Source: Sphagnum compactum (Eukaryota; Bryophyta; Sphagnopsida; Sphagnales). Taken from it: a stretch of 64,000 nt of DNA. The notes under the pieces are model-generated. The model was given only the letters and a program-made list of their open reading frames with translations, had not been told where the DNA came from and made no database searches. This document shows positions 39,253 to 53,400 of the stretch, piece by piece. A program made the position numbers and the translations under genes. The stretch's first letter is position 1, and each line of letters opens with the position of its first letter. Where the stretch lies: NCBI GenBank assembly GCA_965153455.1, contig OZ234495.1, positions 12,520,875-12,584,874 on the forward strand. The letters run 5' to 3'.

Positions 39253-41010
39253 CATATCTCAGAATTGGCCACTTGATATTAGACTTAGATCATGCCAAAA
39301 GATAGTCTCTGGTTCCATGGAATTGGATCTGCCCAAAGGGGTATCAAATATTCTTTTTCTGCAGATTGAATTGAAAATCAGAACATTGTAAACTGCAATG
39401 GGTGAAAGCTGGAAGGAAAAAAAGAGGGCAAGATTTGTCAAAGTAAATAGGTGTATTTATCTGTCTTCTTGTAAAATGAAGTTTTAACATGGAGCTTCAA
39501 GCATGCAAAGATTCTGGGACTCCACTTTGCATGATTTCCTAAGGATGAAAGCTGGACATGGAATTAAGGTTATGAACACAATTTTGGGCACTCTACTTCT
39601 CCATAACTTATAAAGTGTTTATTGTCTCGTTCACTTTGTTCCCTATGTTAGTGCGGTTCCTTTTGAACATCTGTTGGAAGCTGGCATCCTATGGCTTAAA
39701 GAGGCAGTGGATATTATAAAAGCAAAATCATGTTACAACTTACAACGGAAAGAGGTTCTCACTCATGCTAACACTTTTTGAGCCTAAAAAGTTCCAGCTT
39801 CCCAGAAGGTGCAAAATGAGGTTTGAATGGCTGAATTTGCTCCAAGCTGTAGGGGTGCTCTTAATGAATCATTTGCATGGAATCCAACCATAGGATCTTG
39901 TAGCACACAACAGATGCAAACCTCACACAAAAGACTGAATGTAATTGGGTTCCATTGCAAGGGATTGAGAATTGGATGAGATTGACAAGTGACCAACAAA
40001 GGTTGAACGCCATTGGGTTCAGTTGGAAGAAATTGAGTGTTGACCCAAGTACATCCATGGTTGAGTCACACAAATAGGGTTGAAAATCCCAATTTTGACC
40101 TAAAGTTCCATATGATACTAGCAAACCCTATCTTGAGTTTGATGAACATTATTGGACTTTCTAGTTGCCCTAGGACCTACATGAAAGTATTCTCAACTCA
40201 AATAAGGTAGATTGGACCTTTAAGGTTTGGTTGAAATTAACATGACATGATTCGCTTTTATAGCATTGTGGTTCTATTATTGCATTAACCTCATAATAAT
40301 TGTTATGGTGGAGTGAAGCATCCAAACAAATACAAAACATATGAACATGTCAACTATGGCATTTTTGGGTTTACATGGATTTGATGTGAATTGGAAGTTC
40401 TATGTAAATTCCCCACCTCTTTCGTAACAACTAATAATTTACAATGTTTCTTAACCATTTTTTAAGCATTTGTCAAAAGTGTCATTTGTTGTGATTCGAA
40501 TTCATAACAAAGGTTGGGGTGTGACAACTTCAAGATGATGCAAAATGATACACCTTTAGGTTTGTCAAGGGAGATTGGTGGTAACTTTTGATTTGCAATG
40601 ATGGAATTTTACAAACCTCAACACATTTTCTATTTCTTTACAATTGGGACTAGGGTGTGAGAGTAGTGGGATGATTAAGACAAAACATGTTTCACATGCA
40701 TTTCACAACCGTTTCAATTGCACAAAACAAATAAAGGGGAGGTTTAGTGCAGTTTGGAACCAAAGTGGGTCATGGATTCATCAAATTTTCACTTGGATTC
40801 AACATGGCCTAGAATCATAGGGCATGTGGTATTTTCCTAATAGTATATTTTGTAATTTTCCATGAGGATTACATCCCAACAACATTTACCAAACTTCCTA
40901 AAATCCTATTTCTCAAAATTAGACATTTAAACTTCTTTTACAACCTAAATAATACTAGAAAACTTGGTCATGTGCCACTACACACTTCCACTCAAATCCG
41001 ATTTTAATGG
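39253..41010. other. IREG3 3' flank, then AT-rich spacer
   Basis: The first few hundred bases are expected to hold the IREG3 3' UTR. Beyond about 39800 the sequence becomes CpG-poor spacer. Words such as TGGGTTC(C/A)ATTG recur between 39930 and 40030, suggesting decayed tandem units. No gene is recognised. Confidence 0.45.
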
Positions 41011-41337
41011 AATGGGACTTGTGCCATTCCACCATACATCAATTGTAATGAAAGGGAGCATGAAAATGCCATTTTTTTTACTACCTAAATTGAATGGGAT
41101 TCATACCATTTCACTATACAATGGGTGACAATGCCACCTTTTTTACTACCCAAGTGGATTAAGATTTGTGCCAATCCACCATACATTGACTATAATTGAA
41201 GGCAATTATGATAATGCCACCTTCTTGGCTATTGCATAGGTGGAATTGGACTCATGCCTATTGAGTCTAATTCCAACATACATTGACGCAAGTGGAAAGC
41301 AACCATGGTAATGCCCCTTTCTTGAACACCTAAATGG
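41011..41337 (+). repeat. Degenerate tandem repeat, four units of 65-95 bp
   Basis: Units start near 41011, 41093, 41158 and 41243. Each has an AATGGGACT-like start, a CCATTCCACCATACAT-like block, an AATGCCAC/CCTTTT block, and a CACC/TACCTAAATGG-like end. Unit lengths differ through internal deletions. No coding signal is seen. Confidence 0.7.
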
Positions 41338-44039
41338 AATTTAAGTGGATGTGTTCACCATTGATTCTGCAATTTTTTAGGGCAATGTAAAAAACTAAAC
41401 TTTTTAACATTTTACTTCTACTTTGTTGTAACCATTGAATTTTGCTAAAACCATTCAATTAAAACATTCACAAGGAGGTTTGAAAGATGGTACGTTTGTT
41501 ATTAGCTTTTGCACTTCCTTCTCCTTTTCATCCACCTCCCATGCAACTCCTTCAAATCCTTATCAATCACAATATAATGACGTTTCATGATTGTTCACAA
41601 TAAGGTAGGTCATACATGGTTACTTGGGATGAAGATCCACCTCTTGTTCTAACAACTTTGTATTATTTATGGAAGTGCAACAATAAGATAACTATTTGCA
41701 ACATACAACATCTAAGTTGCATGATACATGTAGTTCCATGAAATATAGTAATGGTGTTCGTCCCAAAGTTATTGGCTCTTGTAACTAAACATGAACAACT
41801 TGCATATGTTTACTTTCTCTATTAACATTTGGAGTCTTCCAATAGTGGACATTTACATTCCACATTTCTACAATATAATTTTTAGGACCTGCATCGTCCC
41901 TTTTGTTTCCGAGTCTTCAATGTTCTCCAATAAGAGGTGAAATATTCTTTCATGTAAGTTTTCACAACATTGGTGTTAAAGGAGGGTCATACCAAAATTG
42001 TTTGGCTAGGTCGTCATATATTGCATCCCACTACTTTTGGGTGTGTGATCCAAATTGCTAAATTGTTAAATCCAAATGTTGGTATGTAACTTCCTTCACT
42101 GTTCCTTACCAGATTGATTTCAAGCCAACAATTTTTCCTTTATCATTTGTAAGAATTTTGACATTAAAAATATGACTAGCAACCACACATTCCTTCACTT
42201 GCTTTTGGAAAATGCCTTGTTATTTTCAATTTTCTTGCTTCCATGCTATTTGGAAGGCCTTTTTTTTGGTTGTTGCATCCACATCTTCCAGCTCATTAAA
42301 GTTGGGCACATTGGCCTTCGGAACATCATTTGTGTTTGTTGTTGCATTAAGGACATTCTCAAGGAAGTAACTTCCATATTATTACAAACAATGTGTAAAA
42401 AAAAAAAGTGCAACTTATTAACAAAAAGTAAACATTATGATTTATTTAAATGTAAAAGGGTGTCAATAATGCATTTTGAAAATATTTTGAGAACATACTT
42501 AAAATATATTTAAACTATGTTAAAAATATGGCATTATTTCATAACATATTTAAAAATATCCTTTTGCTTCAAGTGCTTCTTAAAATATATAAAGAATGAC
42601 ATATTTGAAAGGACATTAGGACCTCCAAGATGTGTCATTGATTGGGATGGGTTTTTTTGACCTTTTTTTCACTCATGTTTAAACACCACCTTTTGGCCTT
42701 TCATCACCACCATTGTCATATTTCCACAACCAAAATTTGAAAATCAGACTTGAAATTTGCATTAGAATTCAAGGGATCAAAATCTGTCGCGTCAAAAAAT
42801 GAGGGCAACAACAATGTTTAGTCATTTGTGACTTTAAAAAAAAGGTTGAAAACTTTGCAAGTTTTAATTCATTTCATACTTTTTTTAGGAATTTTTTTTT
42901 AATGTACACATAATGGAACTAGAGTGCTCATTTCACCTTCAAAATTAGGCCTGAAAACAATGATAACAATGTTGTAATTGCTCATTTTAGTATATTTTTA
43001 AAACAAAAAAAATGGCTAATCATTCTACCATTTTTTCTTGCTACCACATTTTGCAAATAGGTCAAATGAACTACATTTAACAAATAAATATGAATCCATT
43101 CACTTTCAATGGTTTAGAGAATTATTCACAAGCATATTTACATTGATCTAAAAGTGCATCTATGTTGGCACATGCATTCAACACCTCCATGGCATTAAAA
43201 AATTTGGGCTACATATATTGTGATGAAGAAAAAAAATTGTGCAATAATTATATTTAATTAGATCCTTGCATGGAAATGAAATGAAATTATTAGTCATCAT
43301 TGTTGAATATAGTTATTTTGCATCATATTAGGTTGAAAAGTCCATAAATCAGCATATTTACTACCAAACTTGATTTTGAAAAATGAAACAACTATTCAAC
43401 ATTTGAATGTTGAACTAGAGAAAGTATTATGGTAGGTAATATATTGATATTCCTACAAATTTATCTAGGTTTGTTCATAGGTCTTCTTATAACACCCCTT
43501 GAAATTATGGCCTTCAATGTAAGGAAATACATCAATTTCTTTAAATCATAACCAATCATAAGTAGTGCATATCCTTGGGAACAATGAGAAATAGTAGCAA
43601 TGCAATTTTAACATTTAGCTTTTGAAAATGTTGAAGATTGTGCCCTTATTAATAGGTTACAAGATGACACATTCAATATTGAAGAAGTTAGTCATAGGCT
43701 ACTTGAAACATAGCCATGAATTGTACATCACACAGTTCACAATTCCCACCATAAATAGTTAGCTAAAATGTCACAAAATTGAGATTACAAAGCATTATTT
43801 ATCCACAATATTTTACCTAGGCATGAATTCTAAAAGCAAAATCCTATTTGAAAAACAAGAGTGTTAAAATGCTAACAACATTCATAATAATTAACCAATT
43901 TATGTTGGAAGTTGTATAACGATTAAGACATTTTATAAATTTTATTCACCATTTCATTCAATATAATAATTGATTAATTTTGCATGAAGGTCCTTTTATA
44001 TTTTAGAGTAAAAATGTTGAAATTTTCAACTTTCTTATG
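41338..44039. other. AT-rich intergenic, possible decayed transposon
   Basis: No intact gene is recognised. On the minus strand, 41881-42055 can be read with a few stops as a Myb/SANT-like segment (WDAIYDDLAKQF, then PPLTPM), as seen in proteins linked to Harbinger-type transposons. This is weak. The remainder is CpG-poor spacer. Confidence 0.35.
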
Positions 44040-45010
44040 AAAGACATCAATTTTATTTTTTTTCCAATTACACATTTATTTATTACAAGAACAATTCATG
44101 ACGCACCCCCAACTCCTTGATGGACTCAACTGCGAGTCTAAAGGTGAAAATAACGGAAGGATAAGGAGTTGAGATACATTCCTTGGCTCGAAGCATTTTG
44201 GGGGTAGAAGGGTGTGCTGGAACTTCGGGATGGGGACTAAGATGAGTGACAAGTATGTCAATTATGGACACAGACTTGCACAAACCAAACAACAAGTTGG
44301 TTAATATAGTTGGAGCAATTTTGGTGCATGAACGAACCATGGGCAAACACGAATTCACAAGACTCACCACGACCCGAACTTGGGGGAAGCCATCACCTTC
44401 CCCTTTATAGTATTTTTTGTGCCTGCCATAGGGCCTGCACCCAAATGTCATTTTGTCCGGGGACTCCCAAGTTGGGAGTCTCGAAATTCTTGAAATTGAG
44501 ACTCTTGTAATTTTGGATACCCATAACTTTTTGTGCAAACCTCCGATTGAGGTGAGGTTTGAAAAAAAGTTGTAACACTCATCGAGAGCTTTCCAGATAT
44601 ATATGGCATGCCACCTAAACACAAGTATATCGGGGCGATTCCCGACATTTAATGGTCGGGAGTCAAATTGCCAATTTGATCCCTGACCCTTCTTTTGGTC
44701 ATAACTTATGTTTTAAGTACCCAACTGGGTCACACAAGCCATTTTAGACATCTACGTTCCAAGAGCTTTTCAATGGTATAAAGAAATTTTCAAACCAATG
44801 AGTTTTACCCCTGCAATTGCTTTTTGAATATTCGAGAGTCCATCGGGACTTTAATTCCCAAAGTGAGAGCCCACTCGGGAGTGTGTGAATTCATTCCCTC
44901 ACAATCTCTTACATTATCGGGAACATGAAATGTGACTCTTGGTTTCATTCTTGGCTCGCACCTTTGCAAGCCCTTACCTTGGTCACGAGCCCAAAACTGG
45001 GGTTATGACA
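44040..45010 (-). mobile_element. Probable solo LTR of a Ty3/Gypsy-like retrotransposon
   Basis: On the minus strand this GC-richer island begins TGTCATAACCCC (45010 downward), a start typical of plant Gypsy LTRs. It contains a TATAAAGGG box at 44401-44409 and ends near an AATAAA-rich stretch (about 44070-44080). No gag or pol coding lies on either side, which fits a solo LTR left by recombination. The 179-codon minus frame inside (44083-44622) matches nothing I recognise. The distal end and target-site duplication could not be fixed, so the lower boundary is approximate. Confidence 0.5.
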
Positions 45011-46053
45011 CTTCATCATCATTAGTTCGAGAAAATGCTAGTTTTTCATCTTTGATTTCAGTGGTCTTATTATTATATAAAAATTGGACTTATTTAATAG
45101 AAATGCAAAGGGATCAATTTATAGTGAAACATATGGTTTTGAATACTTTGTTGATGGGTTGTTAAATATATAATGTAATATTTTGTTTAAAGCATGGCCA
45201 CACATGTGTTGAGAATTCAAGCTCAATTAGTTAGGTTTTCATTAGTTACTGAAGTAGGAAAGTAACTAGGTCATTTTTAGAAGGTTGAAGTATTTTCTTT
45301 ACTTAAATTACTTTGATTATTTTTTGATTTGGTCTCTTAGTTAAATACCTTGGTGTTGACGATTTGGTTCTTTCTTTTCTTCATTGCACAAGTTTGTGTT
45401 TTTGATGTGACCAAAACATGGAGGAATTATTGATATTATGTTCCATGTTGTGAACATCACGTTTTAGTTTCCATTTAATAAAAATTTATGTTTGCATTTG
45501 ACTAAATCTCCTATTTGTTAACAACATGGTGTTAACTCTAGTGTTAAGGATGTTAAAATTAACCATTACATCCCACCTAAAATGTTAATTAACATTAAAT
45601 CTTTGAAAAAAAATATTAACATTAATTTAAAAGCCAAATATTGATGTTAATTAAAGTTTCAAAAAATGACAAAGTAATTTAATGTTGAAGAGGTTTATTG
45701 TAATTTGCAATTCTATAAATTGTGGTGTTGTGATTCATTGCACTTTTGATGTTAAGTTGATGTTAGTTGCAAGTTTTAAACAACAAATGTGGCTATCTTT
45801 TAGCACTGTAAACTTTCCATTGTTATAGAATTTATTTTCCCAAGTTTTATACCCTTGAGCTTGCTTGGATATCAAACTTGCAATTCATGCACCTTTTCCA
45901 AGGCATTTTAAAGATATAGAGTTATCTCCCATATATGTTCATTCATATTGTAACCTTGCTTGAACAAGATGTATTTGATGATTCAAAAGCTTCAAATAAT
46001 TTTAAAAAAAAACTTGGACTCTTGTTTACCATGGATTTTAATTCATGAATATG

Positions 46054-46079
<26 letters not shown>
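46054..46079. repeat. (AT)13 microsatellite
   Basis: Thirteen perfect AT dinucleotides lie in intergenic spacer. Confidence 0.9.
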
Positions 46080-46084
<5 letters not shown>

Positions 46085-48709
46085 TGTTAATGCATCTTTT
46101 CATGATATATAAATCTCCAAGAGCTCTGATATTCCTTTCCCCACTTTTTTTTAATAGGCCATTTGAATATTCATGATTTTTAAGGGTTTTGTTTGAGTAA
46201 TTTCATTTTCATTTGTTACAACACATTATGAAATGTATTTTTCATTGACATAAAATGAAATTTGACCTAGATAAATGGAATTAAAAATGCCAAAAACCTG
46301 TATGGATTAAGTTATAACATTCATTAAAGACTAAACATGGATTTAGCACATGAAACATGATTTTGATTCTTTTATTTTCTTATGATAGTTTTGCACTTGT
46401 AATTCAAAAGCCAACTTTCCTTGGATGAATGCAAAAAAATTTGAACTTAAAAAAAATATAACAAAAAATTATTCTATTGTTCACCTATTTTTATAAGTAA
46501 AAATATTCTTTTTAACACATTTTAAATAAAGAAGCATTTGAAGTTCGAAGAAAAATAATGGTGGATGTGCTTGGGTAGGGTTTTAGTTACTCATTGAAGA
46601 TATGTTAACATGGTGAGGTGAAGAAATGGCCAATCTTTGTGCATTATTTGGGTGTCCACGATGATAATTACACCACAAGCCTTGGCCCATCCCCACCTTC
46701 TTTTCCTTCATTTTCTATCCTCCACTATTTTTCCTTCCTCCCCTTTGTCTTGCTATTCCTTCTTTGAATGAATTGTGTCAATTTCATTTTCTCATGTGTA
46801 ATAATGTTTTTTGTGTGTAAATGTTGGTGATTGTGCACATGTATATTCCTATTTTGACTCCTCATTCATCTATTTGAAGATTGAGGTTTGACAAGGCCAA
46901 TAATTATTTGGGTGCTTAGTTGTAGTAGGGTTTTTATTTTCAATTTTTCGATATTAAAAAATTTCCAAAAAATTAGCAAAATTAGTTGAATTTACACTAG
47001 ATAGGAAAAAAATTCCAAAACTTTCCCAATTTATTTTGGAATAAGAAAACATTGCTTAGGTGCAAGTTTTTGCTAGGAGATGAGGATGTGATGATCATAG
47101 GATTGTGGATAAAGCTTTACATGTTGATGTCCCATGGTTTCACAAATATAATGGTTAGCTTGAACATTGTTGAATTAACAACATTTGCTTCCTATGCAAG
47201 TTGGATGTGGCTAAGTTTTTGCATTGGCAAAAATAAAATGCTTGAAGTTGTGCTAATTATAGGAAGCGGCTAATTCTAGTTTCATAATGGTTCTTCCTAC
47301 CCTAGTTGAGTTTTAAATATGAATGTAGCCTAAGATTTATACAAGCTTCAAGTTATATAGTGATGATAGTTGTTCAGGAAAAGACATGATCATACATTGA
47401 GTGAGCATGTGATGATCACTTCATTCCTCTTGCTATTGAAACGTATGGGTGTTTTCATTTTCGTTTAAATTCATTTTTGATTGTTTGTGCACAGACCATT
47501 ATCGTGCGTCATTAGCAGTCTTCTTTAATCCCCTCAATGCTTGTTTCTTATTATAAATAACATGTATCCATAGGCCTATAGTGTCTGCAAGCCATAATGA
47601 TTCTTCAACATGTTGCTGCACTTGGTTGGGGTTCTTAATCTCTTTCACACATCATAGTTAGTGCACCTCCATCACTAATCGATTTGTGACAAATGATAGC
47701 TCTTTCATTTTAAGTCTTCTTTGTTATTGTTGATTGTCATTTTATAATCATGAGTCCTCTTTGCATAGGGTCTTTACGTGATTTTTGTTGATTGTTTGCT
47801 TTTGTTTTTTCTTTGAGTTGTGCCTACTTGTGTTCTCATTTGCCTTGTACTTTTGATGGATAGGTTCCCATCTTTGATTTTTATATACATGGTTTGTCTT
47901 CTTTCTTTCCTTGACTATAAAATTTTGGTGTGAAAATAGACAACAAGGACTCATATTGAAGTGTAGAACAGGGAAACACAGTTTCTGTAACGACCAGAAC
48001 TTTCAGATTGGAATGTCCTATGGAATGGGCAAGTGCCTGTGGATTATGCTGGTAAAGCTGCCCTGGGCAAGCCCCATAGGGTGAGATAGGCACACACATC
48101 ATAATAGGTGGCCACAAGCCTGTTCCATAGTTTGCAATCTTCTGGTTTGGAAGATATGTAGCATAATCTTCTACCCTAGATGATTATGCAACATAATCTT
48201 CTTATCTGAAAGCTTATGAATTGTCATCCAAGTGACATGTTACAGGTTGAAGTGCGTCAACCAGCCTACCTACCGTGCCTTTTGAAAATGAACACAGAAG
48301 TGGCATAATCATTCACCACAGATGTTAGTGGATGAACAATCAGAAACTGAAGCAAAGCAACTCCAGTCAGACAGAGTGAACCAGCACCCACAAAAGCAAG
48401 ACCATGGATGGATGATGTGTGGACAGGACATTTTTTTTCGTTGGGTTCTTTTTCCCCAGCTAACCTCCCCATAGCTGAGAGTTCTAGAAGTGTGCCAAGG
48501 GTTCAAAATTTGGGTTTCATCCAAATGGATGGTCTCGAAACGGAAAACCAGGGGTGGTTTGTTTGTGGGTGCTGGGTCACACTGGCCAGCAACTCCATCA
48601 TCCATGTGCAAATGGAACAAGCAGATAGAGGAGGAAATTTTGAATGGGTCTGGTGGGGGAGCAAAAGACCATTAACTGCATTACAAGTAGCCGAACCAAA
48701 AACCAGTGT

Positions 48710-48727
48710 GGGGGGGGGGGGCGGGGG
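48710..48727 (+). repeat. G-rich tract (G12-C-G5)
   Basis: The last of five long plus-strand G runs in the window. It lies in a moderately GC-rich spacer segment without a gene. Confidence 0.8.
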
Positions 48728-50429
48728 TATTTGATTTTTGTGATACCTGCTGGTTCTGGGTATTTGAAAAATTTCAGAACCAAAGAACCGCCAGCTCCAG
48801 GTATTTGAAAAGAAGACCTGATTCAACTGGTTTTGGGTATTTTGAAAAGCTTCAAAAAATTGTGGGGTTTCATGAAAAAAACCGGCAAAGACCCGGAAGT
48901 TATAGGCAAATGTTTTGATTTTTTTTCAATTTGTTTTTGGAGATGTGTGGTTATATGTAATAACTGGGTAATTTGAATTGTTGAAAACCATGATTATCTA
49001 TCAAAATCAGGGTTTTTGGTTGATAACCAAGGGTATAAAATTTGATATTTGGCTTAAATACCTGCCCCACTCTGGTAAAAAACCTGTTGCTGTTTCGCCC
49101 TTGTTCTTTAGGGGCAATCAGGGGCCTGGATTTTGCTCAATTTTTAGCACTGCCCGATGCGGCACATTACACTTGTAAGACCGGTGTTTGATGTATTGAA
49201 CTACTAAGTCAGTAGACCCCATGGTAGCTGATTTTGATGATTTTTTTGGCTAATTTCAACAAGTTTTAATGAAGAGTTAGGTGTTAGGTTCCTGATTTCA
49301 GGTGTTATGGTTGTTACACTGCCCCTCCCACATAGGGAGCTTACATCCATAATGCCAGGCTCACTCAATAGGGAGCCTTTACCTATACATAAAATATCAT
49401 CATGTTCTTTGCCTTTGTTGGCGTTGCCTACCAAGGCAAGGATATTGTGTTCAGATTCATTCTAGAGTATAGTAGCTTAAGGGATTTTTATAGGCCCCTA
49501 GGTAATAATAATAATAGGTCTATTTTTATAAGAGTATTTTTGAAAGATGATGTTTTGGCTCGTGTTCCAACTTGGGATTAGGTATAGAATTATGATATCC
49601 GCCCGCCTTGACGGATATTACACACCTATGGTCCCTTGACAACTCGGTCTTACTTATTTGCACTAGTTTCCACATGTGTTTAAGGAAGGGTAAGGCTCCT
49701 CATTTCAGATATTATGGTAGTAAGCTCCCCCCCACACCTCTGGACTATCACCCCTTGGGTATGTATAGTGAGCTTACACCAACCCATAATAAGAAGGCTT
49801 TCAATGGGACTGGTGTTTGTGTTGTATTTAGGCACTTTCACAGGCATTATCCTCCATGACACTTACAACCATTGATCGACTCTAATTCGGATGATGCCAA
49901 TGTTAGTTTTAAGGGAAATCGACGATTAATCAAGGTGGTTGAAATCTGGATTGATGATAAGTAAAACTGGTTACTCTGTGGAACAGGCCTCGGAAAAACC
50001 TAACCTGTTACCGTGTGATGGAACCATGGTTTGCCCTACCAGACTTGTTGCATTCCTGGGTAGGAACGGGCCTATCTCAATGGCCAAAGGAGAAAAGCAT
50101 TGCAGGTTAAATATATGAAAAAGAAAAAGAAAAAAAAAAAAAACTTGGTGAGGTGAGATAGACCTAATTCTGCACCAATAAAATAAAAACGTGAGCTGAT
50201 TGCTTGATTGGCTCCCACAGTTTGAGATTTTGTTTTTCAAACTCGTCTAGGGTCTACGCCAACGCCCGCCTGCGCCCGCCCGCCCGCTCGCCTGTCACCG
50301 CCTAAAGCGCCAATCGCCGCGGGCCGTATGGCGTTCCAGAGCGCTCGCACCGAAGCCCAAGCGCGTCCGCTTGTGTTGTGAGTGTGTGTGAGTGCGCACT
50401 TTTGGAGAGAGTGGTTGGGGGTGTGGGCG

Positions 50430-53400
50430 ATGGCGGCCAAGACGGCACCACAATCGCTTAGCAGGAGTATTAGAAGTAGTATTAGTAGCAGTAACACCAC
50501 ACTTTGCTTACTGACACAACAGCGTCCATTCAGCTCCTGGATCACCACGCCGCCCCGTCTGTTTCCGCTGCTGCTGGAACTGGTGGTGGTCTTGCCTGAG
50601 TGGTGGATCCAGCAACAGCAAATGGGTGAGGTTTCAACTCTGGCTATGGTGGTGCTCGGCCCCATTGGGTAAAATTTGTGCATGGCTGGAGGAGAATATA
50701 TGTGCCTGTGAGTGCCTATCGTGGTCTCTTATGAAGAACATTGTAGAAGGGAGCATACATTTTTGTCTCTAATCACGATGAACATGTAGAAGAAGGCATC
50801 AGCAGCATCAGCAGTGGGTTCAATGCAAACAGCTACTTCGGAGGTGTGGAACCTCTTCTTGGTGATCGGGTTCAGCAGCAGCTCAGAGGAAATCCTCTGA
50901 GTACCTTAGCTGTGCCCTGCTTCTCTCCCTCCACTTGTAAGTCTGACTCCTCTCATTTTCAGCAGTGGTTGCCACCTTGTTGCAGATCACGTGAAACTGG
51001 TGCAATTTTTTTCTTCGATTTTTTTTTCTTTTTTTCTTTTTTGTTTCTGGGGGAATGGCAGTAGTGTGAGTGGGTGGGTGGTGGGCTTTGTGGGTCTTTT
51101 AGTCTTTGGGATTTTGCTGCTGTCATTTTGACGTACTCTCTTTTTTATCTTGCTGTGCTCCATTCCATACCCATGGCTTGTAGGTATAACTCTTTTTGCT
51201 GGCCTCAATCTCTTTCTGGAGGCTGGCTGTATTCTAGTGACAATCACTAATTGCATCCAAGCTTGTGCAACGGTGCAATATCTTTTTAGAAGAGGACCAC
51301 TCTCTCTAAATCTCAAAGCCTGAAGCTGAGATCTTTACCCATATGGAAAACAACAATGAACATTAGAAAGATACTGGCACGTGTAGAAATTTCATGGTAA
51401 AGAAGAATTGCAGAGTTTGGTCAAACTCAGAATCAAACTGTTCGTCATTGTTGGATGTGCAGACAGAAAGAAGCACTCTTTTGTATTTTGCTCCTGGTTT
51501 AAGAATCTCGAACGCCCCATGTCCAGCATTTTTACTAAATATCATTGAGTGGGAGATACTAGTAGAAAGCAAAAGATTAGGGTTCACATGTTTTTATGCT
51601 GCTCTTCTAAAAGTACTTGAAAAGATTACATTATGATTTGTGTATTTGTGCAGATTCTCATAGAAAAACAGCACCTTGATCCAGATGTTTTATGTCTCCA
51701 TATATATGACAGATGCAGTTCTGTGTTTTATAGAAGAAGTTTATGTGAATATCTCTACATGAATGTAGAAGCAAAATATTAGGGTTTACATGTCTTTATG
51801 CTGCTCTTCTAAAAGTACTTGGAAAAGATGACAATATGATTGGTGTATTTGATCAGATTCTCATGGAAAGACAGCAGCTTGGTCCAGACGTTCAATGTCT
51901 CTATGTATATGACAGTTGCAGTTCTATGTCTTGTAGAAGAGGTTTATGTGAATATTTCTACACAAATGTGCATCTCTTATGACACTTTTGTGAGCAACTC
52001 TCAAGTGTTATGACTGCACTCTTTGTTGTTGTGGATGATTCTTCTCTGCAATCTCATAGATCTGTTTTCCAGTTGCTTTGGCAGATGTTCCGCATCCATG
52101 TAATGTCACCATTGGTGTGCTTAAAGAAATTTTGTTCATCATGCAGGAGCTCCCAACCACTGCACTCTCTATTTAGGCTTCTCTGTGCCTAAGGCTTGAA
52201 TGCTTGCTTTTACAGGGACAAGCTATAGAATAGAATGCAGCTTTACCCTCACAAGCTTGTTGCAGCTTGACCAAGAAGGCTATGACTTTTTAAAATTTAG
52301 CTATGTCTCTGTAGTGCCAGCCAACAGCATGATTGAGGCTTCCCTGCATCTTCTGGAAAGGTGACACAAAACTGAGGACACAGATGTTTGTATAATGTTT
52401 GACCTGAAATTTGGTCAGATTATTCATTCCTTGTCTATACCCACTGTTGGAAGCCGATGAAGTTCATCAGCGGGGAATCATGGCAGCTCATCACTGCTAT
52501 TTATGTTGAAGGTGATCATGGTCGGACACTTTGTGAGTGACTCTCATAAGGTTATGACTACACCCATTGCCATGATATCTTTCAGAGTGTTGTTATGGAG
52601 TTTTCTACGCAGGCTCATAGCTTAGTTGGAGGTTCTAAAGAGGCTGTTTTTCTGTGGGCTGGGGGATCTGGGATGCAGGCAGGGCATGAAGGCATGCCTG
52701 GTAGATACAGTAAGAGTAAACTACTACCTGCAGGCATTGCTGGCGTGCTGCCTTTCATTCTCTGTCTGCTTCTCTCACTGTGGTAGGCTTCCTGTTTCTT
52801 CTGTTATCAATTCCTCAGTTTGTTCTTACCACAGAGTTCATTGTGTTGGCTAAACACAGAGTGAATGTTGACAGAAACCATTATAAGTGCAGCAGGTTGC
52901 CCACCGGGATGGCAAGAAGGCTATAAGGAGAACGTGTGCCTTTCTCTTATGATGAATGCAAACACCTGGAACGATTCGGAGAATGCATGTAAAGAAAATG
53001 GTGGCCATCTTGCATCTCTCAATTCTGTAGCTGAGTACAAATATGTGCAATCTATTTGCAGTAGTGGAACTACTGGCGGTTGCTGGGTTGGAGGTGAGGA
53101 GGTATGTTATTGAAACTTTTATGAGACTTCTGAGGATGGCCACATAGGAAATATGACATAGGCACATTAATCCTTGAAACTCAATTTACCTGTGGACACA
53201 AAAGAATGCTCAGATGCACTACCTTTTTGTGGTCATGCCAACGTATCATCTTTGACAAGCAGTCAGTCCTCCCTGTAGCTGAACTTCTGATATTAGGGCT
53301 TGCCAAGGGGTATCAGGTTCAGTACAGGACCCTACCAATTTGCCAAGGCAAGCAGCTTCAACTATTTAGTTGGGTCTGGAAGAAAAATGCAGCTGATTGT

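Larger units (their letters stand above)
45011..50429. other. Intergenic, AT-rich becoming CpG-rich toward the lectin kinase promoter
   Basis: It holds (AT)13 at 46054-46079, a G12 tract at 48710-48721 followed by CGGGGG, and an AATAAT run near 49503. A TGTAACGACC sequence at 47986 and GTTACA at about 48244 might bound a small LTR-like fragment. Similar words at 49285-49330 and 49690-49730 suggest an old duplication. From about 50240 the sequence is markedly CpG-rich, as expected of a promoter and leader. No other gene is recognised. Confidence 0.45.

Noticed and set aside
50237-50683. 148-codon minus-strand frame in CpG-rich DNA
   Set aside because: Antisense to the lectin kinase exon 1 and leader, with low-complexity Ser/Arg/Gly content and no family motifs.
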